Of a DNA stretch of 64,000 bases, positions 33,408 through 41,844 are shown piece after piece (position 1 is the stretch's first letter; the number at the start of each line of letters is the position of its first letter). The notes below the pieces were generated by a model that searched no databases, was not told where the DNA came from, and worked only from the letters and a program-made list of their open reading frames with translations. Position numbers and translations under genes: made by a program. Origin of the DNA: Hominenteromicrobium sp964531265. Its GTDB lineage: Bacteria; Bacillota; Clostridia; Oscillospirales; Acutalibacteraceae. The stretch lies in the NCBI GenBank assembly GCA_964531265.1, contig CAZHDW010000005.1:1-64000 (forward strand), in the 5' to 3' direction.

Positions 33408-33806
33408 TTTCTGCTCCTTTTTGCAAACTCCGTTTTGGGTTGCGTTCCGGTTTGTGTCGGCATTTGAAGCCGCATTTTTGACGGGCCGAAGGTTCTCCAC
33501 TGCAAATCCGTGAAACATTGCGCGGTTTGGTGTTTGGGTAGGCTTGCGGCTTCTTTTTATTTTATTCTTTATATTAACTTTAGCAGTAGTCGTAGGGGGT
33601 GTGAATTTGTGGAAAGCTTAAGAGAATGGCTTAACGGCGCGAAAAAATGCAAAAAAGTTTTCAAGAAATCGCTGTGGAAGAAATGTTGACGATGTGGAAA
33701 GAAAAAAATACTCCACAACGCGGTTGAAAACTCTGTGTGAAATGTTGAAAACTTGTTAAAGTTTCCGTGGAAAACATTTTTCGCTCCTTTGGCCTTTCTA
33801 TATAGC
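33408..33806. promoter_or_regulatory. dnaA-dnaN intergenic DnaA-box cluster
   Basis: A 399-base gap without a gene. On the plus strand TGTGGAAAG at 33608 and 33693 and TGTGGAAGA at 33673 are inverted copies of the TTTTCCACA-type DnaA box; TACTCCACA at 33709 points the other way, and CGTGGAAAA near 33768 is a further weak match. The sites lie within 165 bases next to the dnaA 3-prime end. In Firmicutes the bipartite origin has a second DnaA-box block in this position (incC-like). Promoter signals for dnaN may also lie here but are not clear. Confidence 0.75.
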
Positions 33807-35108
33807 TTATCTGTCCCTGATATTCTTTATGATATCGCTGACTGTCGCCTTTGTGACTGGATCCTTGAGGAATTTGTCCTCGATCTGCTGTATTGCATAC
33901 ACAACGGTGGAGTGATCGCGGCCGCCGAATTCCTTGCCTATCTCTACCATTGGCATCTGAGTGATCTCACGCACTATGTACATGGATATCTGACGTGCAA
34001 AGGAGATGCTTGCGTTTCTCTTGGAGGACTTGATATCTTCGGGTGTTACGCCGTAGGTACGGGCGACCTCTTCTATTATTTTGCTTACTGTGACCGGTGC
34101 GGGCTGGTCGTTGTTTACGATATCGCTGATGGCACGCTGTGCGGTGCTGACCGTGGGTGTTGCGCCCTCTACAAGGTGGATGGCCTTGAGCTTTTTGACG
34201 GTGCCCTCAAGCTGACGGATGTTGCTCTTCAGCTTCATCGCGATGAATTCGCAGACGCTGTCCGGAACATGTATGCCGACAAGCTCTGCCTTGCGCTTGA
34301 TGATGGCCATACGTGTTTCAAAATCCGGCGGCTGAACGTCGGCTGTAAGGCCCCACTCAAATCTGGTCTTGAGTCGATCCTCAAGAGTTGCTATGTCCTT
34401 CGGCGGACGGTCACTGGTGAGGACTATCTGCTTCTTGGATTCATAGAGAGTATTGAAGGTGTGGAAGAATTCCTCCTGAGTAGCCTCCTTGCCGGCGATG
34501 AACTGAATATCGTCTATGAGGAGTGCATCGGCCTTTCTGTATTTTTCGCGGAAGGCCGGTGTTGTACCGAGGCGGATGGATTCGATAAGGTCGTTTGAGA
34601 ACTGATCGCCCTTAACGTATATGATGTTCTTGTCCGGGAAATTTATCTTGAGGTCATGTCCGACCGCATTGAGCAGATGTGTTTTGCCAAGGCCGGAGTT
34701 GCCGTAGATGAAAAGCGGGTTGTAGCTTTCAGCCGGCTTCTTTGCAACATAACGGCAGGCGGCACATGCGAATTTGTTGGAGCTGCCCTCGATAAATGTC
34801 TCGAATGTATACTCGTACTCGTCGTTGTCGGGTACTTCCTGTTTTTCCTTTTTCTCCATGGGTGTTACAAGCTTATAGGTGATCGCCGGGCCGAAAACAC
34901 TCTGCACCGCATCGTTCAGACATTTGTGAAAGCCTCTTTCGATGGTGGATTTGTGAAACTCGTTCGGAGCCTGAATTATCGCAACGCCCTCGTCGAAATC
35001 AAGTGAAATGGGCACAAGCTTGCTGAACCATGTGTCATAGCTTACGTCGGTGACTTTCTCTTTGCAATAACCGCATATCAAGTCCCATGCTTCCAGAAAA
35101 GATTCCAT
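33807..35108 (-). CDS. dnaA: Chromosomal replication initiator DnaA
   Basis: Origin-binding AAA+ initiator of 433 residues. Domain I is at the N-terminus (SFLEAWDLICGYCKEKVTDVSYDTWFSKLVPI). Walker A FIYGNSGLGKTHLLNAVGHDL is near residue 147, Walker B ADALLIDDIQFIAGKE, and the C-terminal DNA-binding domain IV holds SKRNASISFARQISMYIVREIT and GGRDHSTVVYA, the DnaA signature that contacts DnaA boxes. The start is the ATG at 35108 with AAAGGGAAA ten bases upstream; a shorter-supported 7-codon upstream extension exists. It is the first gene of the leftward origin operon. Confidence 0.98.
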   Translation of the reverse strand: MESFLEAWDLICGYCKEKVTDVSYDTWFSKLVPISLDFDEGVAIIQAPNEFHKSTIERGFHKCLNDAVQSVFGPAITYKLVTPMEKKEKQEVPDNDEYEYTFETFIEGSSNKFACAACRYVAKKPAESYNPLFIYGNSGLGKTHLLNAVGHDLKINFPDKNIIYVKGDQFSNDLIESIRLGTTPAFREKYRKADALLIDDIQFIAGKEATQEEFFHTFNTLYESKKQIVLTSDRPPKDIATLEDRLKTRFEWGLTADVQPPDFETRMAIIKRKAELVGIHVPDSVCEFIAMKLKSNIRQLEGTVKKLKAIHLVEGATPTVSTAQRAISDIVNNDQPAPVTVSKIIEEVARTYGVTPEDIKSSKRNASISFARQISMYIVREITQMPMVEIGKEFGGRDHSTVVYAIQQIEDKFLKDPVTKATVSDIIKNIRDR

Positions 35109-35398
35109 GATGATTTCCCTTTCTCCCAATATTTTTCTTATAAGAAATATTACCTCCGCGCAAAACGGGTTTTTCCGAATACGTGGTCATTATGTAGGAA
35201 TAAACCGCATTTTGGCGATAAAATACTAATATATAGTCTATCACAAAATCAACGAGTTGTCCACAATATTTACGGTCTTTTGTGGAAAAATCAGCCCCGG
35301 GAAAATTCCAACATTCGGTGGTTTTCACAAATATCGGCACAGGATATCGGGCGAGGGGACGCCGAGCGATTTTTTTTCCTGAAAAACCGGAAAAAAGG
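35109..35398. other. Probable replication origin oriC (dnaA-rpmH gap)
   Basis: The 399-base gap between the divergent dnaA and rpmH genes, the usual oriC site in Firmicutes. It holds DnaA boxes TTGTCCACA (35257-35265) and, on the minus strand, TTTTCCACA (35289-35281), 24 bases apart. An AT-rich stretch (35221-35253, including an AATATATAG run) lies next to the first box and could be the duplex-unwinding element. A candidate dnaA promoter on the minus strand is TTGATT (35252-35247), an 18-base spacer and TAGTAT (35228-35223). A near-palindrome at 35128-35151, centred on TTCTTATAAGAA, lies just upstream of dnaA. Confidence 0.82.
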
Positions 35399-35428
35399 TT
35401 GACAGGCTCTGCTGTTTTAAGGTATAAT
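35399..35428 (+). promoter_or_regulatory. rpmH operon promoter
   Basis: TTGACA (35399-35404), an 18-base spacer and TATAAT (35423-35428): consensus boxes at both positions, about 80 bases upstream of rpmH, reading away from dnaA. Confidence 0.87.
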
Positions 35429-35507
35429 GCTTAACTGTAGCCGACTGTTATTCTATTTGAATACAGTGGATTTTGTAAAGTAACCTCGCGAAAGGAGGGT
35501 TTTTGAT

Positions 35508-35642
35508 ATGCTGAGAACCTATCAGCCGAAGAAGCTCCACAGAAAGAAGGAGCATGGCTTCAGAAAGAGAATGTCTACACGCAACGGACGTAAGGTCCTG
35601 GCGCGTCGCAGAGCAAAGGGCAGAGCACGTTTAACTTATTGA
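35508..35642 (+). CDS. rpmH: 50S ribosomal protein L34
   Basis: Ribosomal protein L34, 44 residues. Translation begins MLRTYQPKKLHRKKEHGF and ends GRARLTY, with the full family motif. The ATG at 35508 is preceded by AAAGGAGG. It is the first gene of the rightward operon rpmH-rnpA-yidD-yidC-khpB and lies 75 bases before rnpA. Confidence 0.97.
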   Translation: MLRTYQPKKLHRKKEHGFRKRMSTRNGRKVLARRRAKGRARLTY

Positions 35643-35716
35643 TGTATGCTTTGAGGGTCACCGACGCGTGACCTTTCTTTGTTTTGCATGCAGACATTAA
35701 CAGGTATGGAGATGCT

Positions 35717-36115
35717 ATGGATATAATCATACCGTTGACCGAAAATCACGAGTTCAAGCGTGTATATTCCCGAGGAAAGAGCGTGGTACGTCCTACGCTC
35801 GTTGCATATTGTATGCGCAAAAATCTCCCCGGGCCGCGCGTTGGCATAACCGCCAGCAAGAAGATAGGAAATGCTGTGAAGCGCAACCGCGCGCGCAGGC
35901 TTTTGAGAGAGAGCATGCGTGAGCTGTACCCGCAGCTTCGCTCCGGCTTCGACATTGTTCTCGTGTCACGTGGGAAAACGCCTTTTGTAAACTGTAAAAC
36001 AGTAAAGATGGAATTGGCAAGCGCGCTGGAGGAACTCGGCGTGCTTGTTTCCGCACCCGAAAACAGGGGGAATAAGGAGGCTTTGCCGCCAAAAGAGCCC
36101 TCTGCAAAAGCATGA
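35717..36115 (+). CDS. rnpA: Ribonuclease P protein component
   Basis: Protein subunit of RNase P, 132 residues. The family RNR motif is GITASKKIGNAVKRNRARRLLRESMRELYPQL, and the start LTENHEFKRVYSRGKSV is typical. The C-terminal ~25 residues (PENRGNKEALPPKEPSAKA) form a charged extension beyond the usual 115-120 residues. The start is the ATG at 35717 preceded by GGAGATGCT. Its stop codon overlaps yidD by four bases (ATGA). Confidence 0.96.
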   Translation: MDIIIPLTENHEFKRVYSRGKSVVRPTLVAYCMRKNLPGPRVGITASKKIGNAVKRNRARRLLRESMRELYPQLRSGFDIVLVSRGKTPFVNCKTVKMELASALEELGVLVSAPENRGNKEALPPKEPSAKA

Positions 36116-36351
36116 GACGCCTTGCACCGAAGCAGCTTATGCTCGCTGCTATAAGGCTTTACAGAAAAATAAGACCCCGCAGCACAAGAGGCTGCTGCAA
36201 ATATATCCCGACCTGTTCCGAATACGGAATGATCGCGATAGAGAGATTTGGCGCGCTTAAGGGCGGCCTTATGACCCTGTGGCGCATTCTGCGCTGCAAC
36301 CCCTTTTCACGCGGCGGGTATGACCCCGTTCCGGAAAGGAAAAACAAGTAA
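36112..36351 (+). CDS. yidD: Membrane protein insertion efficiency factor YidD
   Basis: Small protein of 79 residues of the YidD family, which assists YidC-dependent membrane insertion. The signature KYIPTCSEYGMIAIERFGALKGGLMTLWRILRCNPFSRGGYDPVP, with the conserved cysteines, is complete. It overlaps rnpA (ATGA) and is followed 32 bases later by yidC, the standard order. Confidence 0.97.
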   Translation: MRRLAPKQLMLAAIRLYRKIRPRSTRGCCKYIPTCSEYGMIAIERFGALKGGLMTLWRILRCNPFSRGGYDPVPERKNK

Positions 36352-36383
36352 GACACTTCATCCTGGAAGGATTTGAAAAAACT

Positions 36384-37463
36384 ATGATGGCAATCTTTAA
36401 CTTTTTCGGAGGCTTATTCGGTTACCTGCTCTGGGGCTTGTACATGATCTTCAAGAGCTACGGCATAGCGATCATCTTCTTTACGATCATCGTGAAGCTG
36501 CTCATGTTCCCGTTCACTCTGAAATCCCAGAAAAACATGGCCGCGCAGTCAAGGCTTGCAAGTAAGCAGAAGGATCTGCAGCAGCGCTATGCCAACAACC
36601 AGCAGAAGTACAACGAAGAGCTTCAGAAGCTGTATGAAAAAGAGGGCATCAACCCGGGCAGCGGATGCATAACCTCTCTTCTGCCGCTCCCGATAATGCT
36701 CGGTATCTACTATTCCGTTATCTATCCGCTTTCCAATACACTGCATGTTGCAAAGGACTCCATAGCTCAGGCTACTGACTTTGTTTCCAGACTGCCGGGC
36801 GTTGTGAGCACTACAACACAGTATGTTGAGCTTGAGATAGTAAAGAATTACTCCGCACTCGAAAAGTATCTTACAATGTTCTCCGCTGAGGACAGCGAAA
36901 AGATAGAGTTCTTCAGCCGCGGCTTTAAGTTCCTCGGTCTTGACCTTCTGGCTTCACCGAGCGGCTCAAGCTTTGCTTCCATGATGTGGATCATTCCGGT
37001 GCTGGCTCTGGCCTCCTACTGGATACAGACCTTCATCACACAGAGACTCCAGCAGCCGCAGCAGGAACAGCAGGGCTGCATGAAGGTAATGCTCTACGGT
37101 ATGCCGCTTCTGTCCGCATATTGGGCATATATCATGCCGGGCGCTGTCGGCTTCTACTGGATAATCTCCGCTCTTACAGGTCTCGGTCAGTCTGTTATAC
37201 AGCACAAGTTCTTCTCTCCGGAGCAGGTCTCCGCAAAGGACGAGGCAGTGCGCTACGCCACCCTTAAAGAGGATGATGCGAAGATAAAGCCCCTGCCGGT
37301 CTCCACACAGAAGAAGATAGCCGAGAAGATAGAGGCGAAGAACCAGGCGCAGCTCAGCCGTCAGCAGGCTCAGCAGTCCAAGAAGAATGCCGGAAAGAAG
37401 TCCGGTAATGCTCAGCAGAAGAGCAAGGGAAGCTCCTCCGATTACGTAGGAAGCAAGAAATAA
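36384..37463 (+). CDS. yidC: Membrane protein insertase YidC/OxaA
   Basis: Membrane insertase of 359 residues of the YidC2/SpoIIIJ type, lacking the large periplasmic domain of Gram-negative YidC and without a lipoprotein signal. Membrane segments include FGGLFGYLLWGLYMIFKSYGIAIIFFTIIVKLLMFPF, the conserved STMQ-like KSQKNMAAQSRLASKQKDLQ loop, LPLPIMLGIYYSVIYPL, MMWIIPVLALASYWIQTF, and MPLLSAYWAYIMPGAVGFYWIISAL. The last 60 residues are Gln, Ser and Lys-rich, a ribosome-binding tail. The ATG at 36384 is followed by a second ATG; GGAAGGATT lies upstream. Confidence 0.96.
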   Translation: MMAIFNFFGGLFGYLLWGLYMIFKSYGIAIIFFTIIVKLLMFPFTLKSQKNMAAQSRLASKQKDLQQRYANNQQKYNEELQKLYEKEGINPGSGCITSLLPLPIMLGIYYSVIYPLSNTLHVAKDSIAQATDFVSRLPGVVSTTTQYVELEIVKNYSALEKYLTMFSAEDSEKIEFFSRGFKFLGLDLLASPSGSSFASMMWIIPVLALASYWIQTFITQRLQQPQQEQQGCMKVMLYGMPLLSAYWAYIMPGAVGFYWIISALTGLGQSVIQHKFFSPEQVSAKDEAVRYATLKEDDAKIKPLPVSTQKKIAEKIEAKNQAQLSRQQAQQSKKNAGKKSGNAQQKSKGSSSDYVGSKK

Positions 37464-37551
37464 CAAAGATATTCCATCCCACTCCTTTCACTACTTACGG
37501 GATTGGCATTTATAGTAAGCACGACGCATTAGAAAGGATGTAAACAAAGCA

Positions 37552-38355
37552 ATGGTCAAAGAAGCAATTGCAACCGGCACCACTATTGAAGAAGCTCACA
37601 AAAAGGCCTGTGAGATGCTCGGTGTCGAGACAACTGAGGCGGAATTTGAGATTCTCGAGCTGCCGGAGAAGAAGAAGTTCGGTCTGTTCGGCGGAAATCC
37701 GGCAAAGGTGCGCGCATTCATCCGTGAAACACCGGCTGATATCGCAGCGGATTATCTGATCTCCATTCTCAATGAAATGGGCCTCAAGGATGTTAAGGTT
37801 GACATTCATGAGGAGGAAGCCGGCGCAGAGCTGGTGCTTAACGGCGAGGATATCGGCTTTATCATCGGCCACAGAGGAGAGACCCTCGATGCTCTCCAGT
37901 ATCTGGCTTCTCTTGTCGCAAATCATGTTGAGGAGTCCTACTACCGCATTACTCTCGATGTTGGCAACTACCGCGAAAAGCGCAAGGAGACTCTTGAGAG
38001 CCTCGGCAAGAAGATGGCAGCACGTGCCGTAAAGACCGGCAGAAATGCTTCCCTTGAGCCGATGAATCCGTATGAGAGACGCATCATCCACACCGCAGTA
38101 CAGTCCGTTGAGGGCGCTAAGTCCTGGAGTGAGGGCGAGGATATGGCACGCCACGTTGTTATCGGCCCGGAGGGCGGAGAACGCTATGTTAAGCGTGACA
38201 ATCGTCGCGGTGGCAGAAACGGCTATAACCGTGACAACAACAGAAATCGCGGCCCGCGCAGAGACGGCAGCAATTCCCGTCCGGCTGCACAGTCCGCAGC
38301 ACCGCGTGTTCTGGACGATGTATCCACACCGTACGGCAAGATCACAAAGAAATGA
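37552..38355 (+). CDS. khpB: KH/R3H RNA-binding protein KhpB (Jag)
   Basis: RNA-binding protein of 267 residues with three parts: an N-terminal Jag domain (residues 1-55, KEAIATGTTIEEAHKKACEMLG and KKKFGLFGGNPAKVRA), a KH domain around residues 85-150 (GEDIGFIIGHRGETLDALQYLASLV) and an R3H domain around residues 165-205 (LEPMNPYERRIIHTAVQ, HVVIGPEGGERYV). An Arg/Asn/Gly-rich disordered tail (GRNGYNRDNNRNRGPRR) follows, unlike the shorter Bacillus protein. It is the last gene of the rpmH operon. Confidence 0.95.
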   Translation: MVKEAIATGTTIEEAHKKACEMLGVETTEAEFEILELPEKKKFGLFGGNPAKVRAFIRETPADIAADYLISILNEMGLKDVKVDIHEEEAGAELVLNGEDIGFIIGHRGETLDALQYLASLVANHVEESYYRITLDVGNYREKRKETLESLGKKMAARAVKTGRNASLEPMNPYERRIIHTAVQSVEGAKSWSEGEDMARHVVIGPEGGERYVKRDNRRGGRNGYNRDNNRNRGPRRDGSNSRPAAQSAAPRVLDDVSTPYGKITKK

Positions 38356-38362
38356 TTTTCAG

Positions 38363-38393
38363 GAAAGAACCCTTTTTAAGGGTTCTTTTTTTA
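38363..38393 (+). terminator. rpmH-khpB operon terminator
   Basis: AAAGAACCC (38364-38372) pairs with GGGTTCTTT (38380-38388) around a TTTTTTA loop and is followed by TTTTTTTAT. A candidate extended -10 promoter, TGGTATAAT at 38435-38443, follows for the mnm operon. Confidence 0.92.
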
Positions 38394-38550
38394 TGCCAAA
38401 ATAGCGCTGTGGGGTAGCGAAAACGTTTTTTACGTGGTATAATTCATCATGGGATTTCATGCTCCGCCGACATGCTGTAAGGCTTTGGTGGAGACTGAAT
38501 AAAAACAACAAGAACGCAAATAATTTATCAATATATTTCAGAGGTTTACT

Positions 38551-39915
38551 ATGAGAACGATCGCGGCAATTTCTACGGCAACGGCGCCCGGCGGCATAGG
38601 CATAATACGTATCTCGGGCGATGAGGCCAGGGATATCGCGGATAGGGTCTTTCGAGCTGTATCCGGCAAAAAACTGAATACTGCGGCCGGATATACCTGC
38701 TATTTCGGGCATGTCTATGACAGGGACGGTGTACGGCTTGATGAGTGCATAGCCACTGTTTTTGCCGCACCGAAAAGCTTTACCGGAGAAGATGTCGTGG
38801 AGCTTTCCTGCCATGGCGGGCTGTATATTCTGAAAACCGTATTGCAGGCTGTTTTTGCGGCAGGTGCTCAGCCTGCGCAGCCCGGTGAATTCACACGCCG
38901 CGCGTTCATGAACGGTAAAATGGATTTGGCTCAGGCCGAGGCGGTAATGGAGATAATCTCCGCACAGGGCAAGGAGGCCATGAAAGCGGCGCAGGCCGGG
39001 CATGACGGTGCGCTTTCGCGCAGGATAGGCGCAATACGCGACGATCTTACAGATATCGGCGCACACCTTTCGGCATGGGCCGATTACCCCGATGATGATA
39101 TTCCGCAGGTGGATGAGGCTATGCTGAGGGACAGGCTTGAGGGCGGCAGACAGGCGATTGAACGTCTGCTTGCGAGCTTTGACGGCGGCAGGATCCTTCG
39201 CGAGGGCGTTGTGACGGTAATTGCCGGAAAGCCGAATGCCGGAAAATCCACCCTCATGAATCTGCTTGCTGGATGCGAGCGCTCCATAGTGACGGAGCTT
39301 GCAGGCACAACAAGGGATGTAATAGAGGAAACAGTGCTGCTCGGCGATATACCGCTGCGTCTTGCCGATACCGCTGGTATCCGCGAGACGGAGGACAGAG
39401 TGGAGCGGATAGGCGTGAAAATAGCGCTTGACCGTGTGAAAACGGCTCAGTTCGTGCTTGCGGTATTCGATGCCAGCGAGCCTCTGAACAGCGATGATAT
39501 GTCGCTGATGGATGCGATAGGTGATACACCGTGCGTGGCAATAGTGAATAAATCCGACCTTGAGTCGAATATCGATATGAGCGTTATTGCGGGAAGATTC
39601 AGCAACGTGGTGACTATTTCCGCGATATCCGGTGACGGCCTTAAGGAGCTTTCCGATGCCGCAGCCGAGGCTCTGCACACGGCACAGCTCAACCCTAATG
39701 ACGGTATTTTGTATACAGAGCGCCAGCGTGCGGACGCACATGAGGCTCTGAGGGGCATAGAGGAGGCACAGGGAGCACTGCTCTCGGGCATGACCTGGGA
39801 CGCTGTGACCGTGTCGCTTGAGAGTGCCATTGCCGCGCTGAATGAGCTGACAGGCGAGCGTGTTTCGGATGCCGTTGTAGACAGGGTGTTTGAGAAATTC
39901 TGTGTGGGAAAATGA
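38551..39915 (+). CDS. mnmE: tRNA modification GTPase MnmE
   Basis: GTPase of 454 residues that, with MnmG, places the 5-carboxymethylaminomethyl group on U34 of tRNAs. It begins TIAAISTATAPGGIGIIRISG, the folate-binding domain. The G domain carries GKPNAGKSTLMNLL (G1) near residue 230, DTAGIRETED (G3) and NKSD (G4). The C-terminus ends in CVGK, the invariant cysteine motif. A GAGG/TTT-containing RBS (CAGAGGTTTACT) precedes the ATG. A candidate promoter sits just upstream; mnmE-mnmG-rsmG follows as in most bacteria. Confidence 0.97.
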   Translation: MRTIAAISTATAPGGIGIIRISGDEARDIADRVFRAVSGKKLNTAAGYTCYFGHVYDRDGVRLDECIATVFAAPKSFTGEDVVELSCHGGLYILKTVLQAVFAAGAQPAQPGEFTRRAFMNGKMDLAQAEAVMEIISAQGKEAMKAAQAGHDGALSRRIGAIRDDLTDIGAHLSAWADYPDDDIPQVDEAMLRDRLEGGRQAIERLLASFDGGRILREGVVTVIAGKPNAGKSTLMNLLAGCERSIVTELAGTTRDVIEETVLLGDIPLRLADTAGIRETEDRVERIGVKIALDRVKTAQFVLAVFDASEPLNSDDMSLMDAIGDTPCVAIVNKSDLESNIDMSVIAGRFSNVVTISAISGDGLKELSDAAAEALHTAQLNPNDGILYTERQRADAHEALRGIEEAQGALLSGMTWDAVTVSLESAIAALNELTGERVSDAVVDRVFEKFCVGK

Positions 39916-39952
39916 CACGATTTATTAGTTTTTGCAAAAGAGAAGAGAGATT

Positions 39953-41827
39953 ATGACGTATTACGCAGGAAATTTGGATGTTGCCGTTATAGGAGCCGGT
40001 CACGCAGGAATAGAAGCAGCACTTGCTGCTGCCAGACTGGGCTGCTCCACGGCTATTTTCACTATAAACATGGATGCTGTTGGCAATTGCCCCTGTAACC
40101 CGAGCATTGGCGGAACGGCCAAGGGACATCTTGTCAGGGAGCTGGATGCCCTTGGCGGAGAAATGGGAAAAACCGCCGATGAATGCACCCTGCAGAGCAG
40201 AATGCTGAACCTCGGCAAGGGCCCGGCGGTGCATTCTCTCAGAGCACAGATAGACAGAAATAAGTATGCGCGTGTCATGAAGCACAAGCTGGAGCTCTGC
40301 CCGAATCTGGAGATGAAGCAGGCAGAGGTCACGGACATGGTATTTGAGGATGGCGCATGGAAAATCACCACAAGGCTTGGCGCTAAGTATATCTGCAAGG
40401 CGGTCGTTCTCGCAACTGGTACCTTCCTCGGCGGCAGGATATTCGTTGGTGAGGTCTCGTATGAGGGCGGCCCGGACGGAATGTTCGCCGCAACTGAGCT
40501 TTCTGCCGCGATAGAACGCCTGAATATCAGCCTTAGACGCTTCAAAACAGGTACTCCGGCGCGTGTTCTGCGCTCATCCATAGATTTTACCAATCTTGAA
40601 GAGCAGCACGGCGATGAGCCGGTGGTTCCCTTTTCTTTTGATACCGAGGTACCACCGAAAAATACGGCCGTGTGCCATGTAAGCTGGACGAATGACCGCA
40701 CAAAGAGCGTTATAATGGATAATATCCACCGTTCGCCCCTGTACGCGGGTATGATCGAGGGTGTCGGCCCGAGATATTGCCCGAGTATAGAGGATAAAAT
40801 AGTGCGCTTTGCGGAGAAGCCGCGCCATCAGCTCTTTATTGAGCCGTGCGGCGAGGATACCGAGGAGATGTACTTACAGGGTATGAGCTCATCACTGCCC
40901 GAGGAGGTGCAGCTTGAGTTCTACCGGACGATAAAGGGCCTTGAAAACGTAAAGATCATGCGTACGGCGTATGCGATAGAATATGACTGCTGCGATCCTT
41001 TGCAGCTTCTCTCCACGCTGGAATTCAGGGAGCACCCGGGACTGTACGGCGCAGGACAGTTTAACGGCAGCTCCGGCTATGAGGAGGCCGCCGCCCAGGG
41101 CTTTGTGGCCGGCGTGAATGCCGCACTCAAGATACTCGGCCGAGAGCCTCTTATTCTGGACAGGGCGAGCTCATATATCGGCACACTGATAGACGATCTC
41201 ATCACTAAGGGTGTTTCCGATCCGTACAGAATGATGACCTCACGCTCTGAATACAGGCTTGTGCTCAGACAGGATAATGCCGATGAGCGCCTGACGCCGA
41301 TCGGTCGCGAGCTGGGACTCATAAGCGATGAGCGCTGGGCGAAGTTTGAGCTTAAGCAGAGTCGAAAGGCACAGGAATTGAAGCGTGCGGAGAGTACGAC
41401 GCTTTCACCGACAGAAAAGCTGAACGAGATACTGGTTTCACGTGGAACATCGGCCGTAACAACGGGAGTGAGAATAGCCGATCTTCTCAGAAGACCGCAG
41501 ATAACCTATAAAGATCTCACCGAGGTGGATGTGAACAGGCCGGAGCTGCCGACGGAGATATTCGAAAGCGTTGAGACGGCACTGAAATATGAGGGATATA
41601 TAAAGAGACAGCTCCAGGATATTGCGGAGATGCGCAGGCTTGAAAAGCGTCTTTTGCCAAAGGATATCGACTATTCCGAGATAGTCGGCCTGAGGCTGGA
41701 GGCAAGGGAAAAGCTGAACCGCGTGCGCCCGGAGAATATAGGTCAGGCAGGAAGAATATCGGGAGTTTCACCGGCGGATATATCGGTGTTGCTGATATGG
41801 CTCTCCGCTGCAAATGACCGCGAATAA
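39953..41827 (+). CDS. mnmG: tRNA uridine-5-carboxymethylaminomethyl modification enzyme MnmG
   Basis: FAD-binding partner of MnmE, 624 residues. The N-terminal dinucleotide fold is VAVIGAGHAGIEAALAAARLG, with CNPSIGGTAKGHLVRELDALGG and the MnmG family motif GPRYCPSIEDK. The conserved C-terminal segment is KRLLPKDIDY and RPENIGQAGRISGVSPADISVLL. The start is the ATG at 39953 behind AGAGAGA; an in-frame upstream start at 39932 adds seven unconserved residues. A parS-like sequence lies within the gene at 41434-41449. It is 37 bases after mnmE. Confidence 0.97.
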   Translation: MTYYAGNLDVAVIGAGHAGIEAALAAARLGCSTAIFTINMDAVGNCPCNPSIGGTAKGHLVRELDALGGEMGKTADECTLQSRMLNLGKGPAVHSLRAQIDRNKYARVMKHKLELCPNLEMKQAEVTDMVFEDGAWKITTRLGAKYICKAVVLATGTFLGGRIFVGEVSYEGGPDGMFAATELSAAIERLNISLRRFKTGTPARVLRSSIDFTNLEEQHGDEPVVPFSFDTEVPPKNTAVCHVSWTNDRTKSVIMDNIHRSPLYAGMIEGVGPRYCPSIEDKIVRFAEKPRHQLFIEPCGEDTEEMYLQGMSSSLPEEVQLEFYRTIKGLENVKIMRTAYAIEYDCCDPLQLLSTLEFREHPGLYGAGQFNGSSGYEEAAAQGFVAGVNAALKILGREPLILDRASSYIGTLIDDLITKGVSDPYRMMTSRSEYRLVLRQDNADERLTPIGRELGLISDERWAKFELKQSRKAQELKRAESTTLSPTEKLNEILVSRGTSAVTTGVRIADLLRRPQITYKDLTEVDVNRPELPTEIFESVETALKYEGYIKRQLQDIAEMRRLEKRLLPKDIDYSEIVGLRLEAREKLNRVRPENIGQAGRISGVSPADISVLLIWLSAANDRE

Positions 41828-41844
41828 TTACAGGACGTGACAAA

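Noticed and set aside
35963..35978. A TCACGTGG core in rnpA resembling parS
   Set aside because: Five mismatches from the 16-base consensus; too weak to call.
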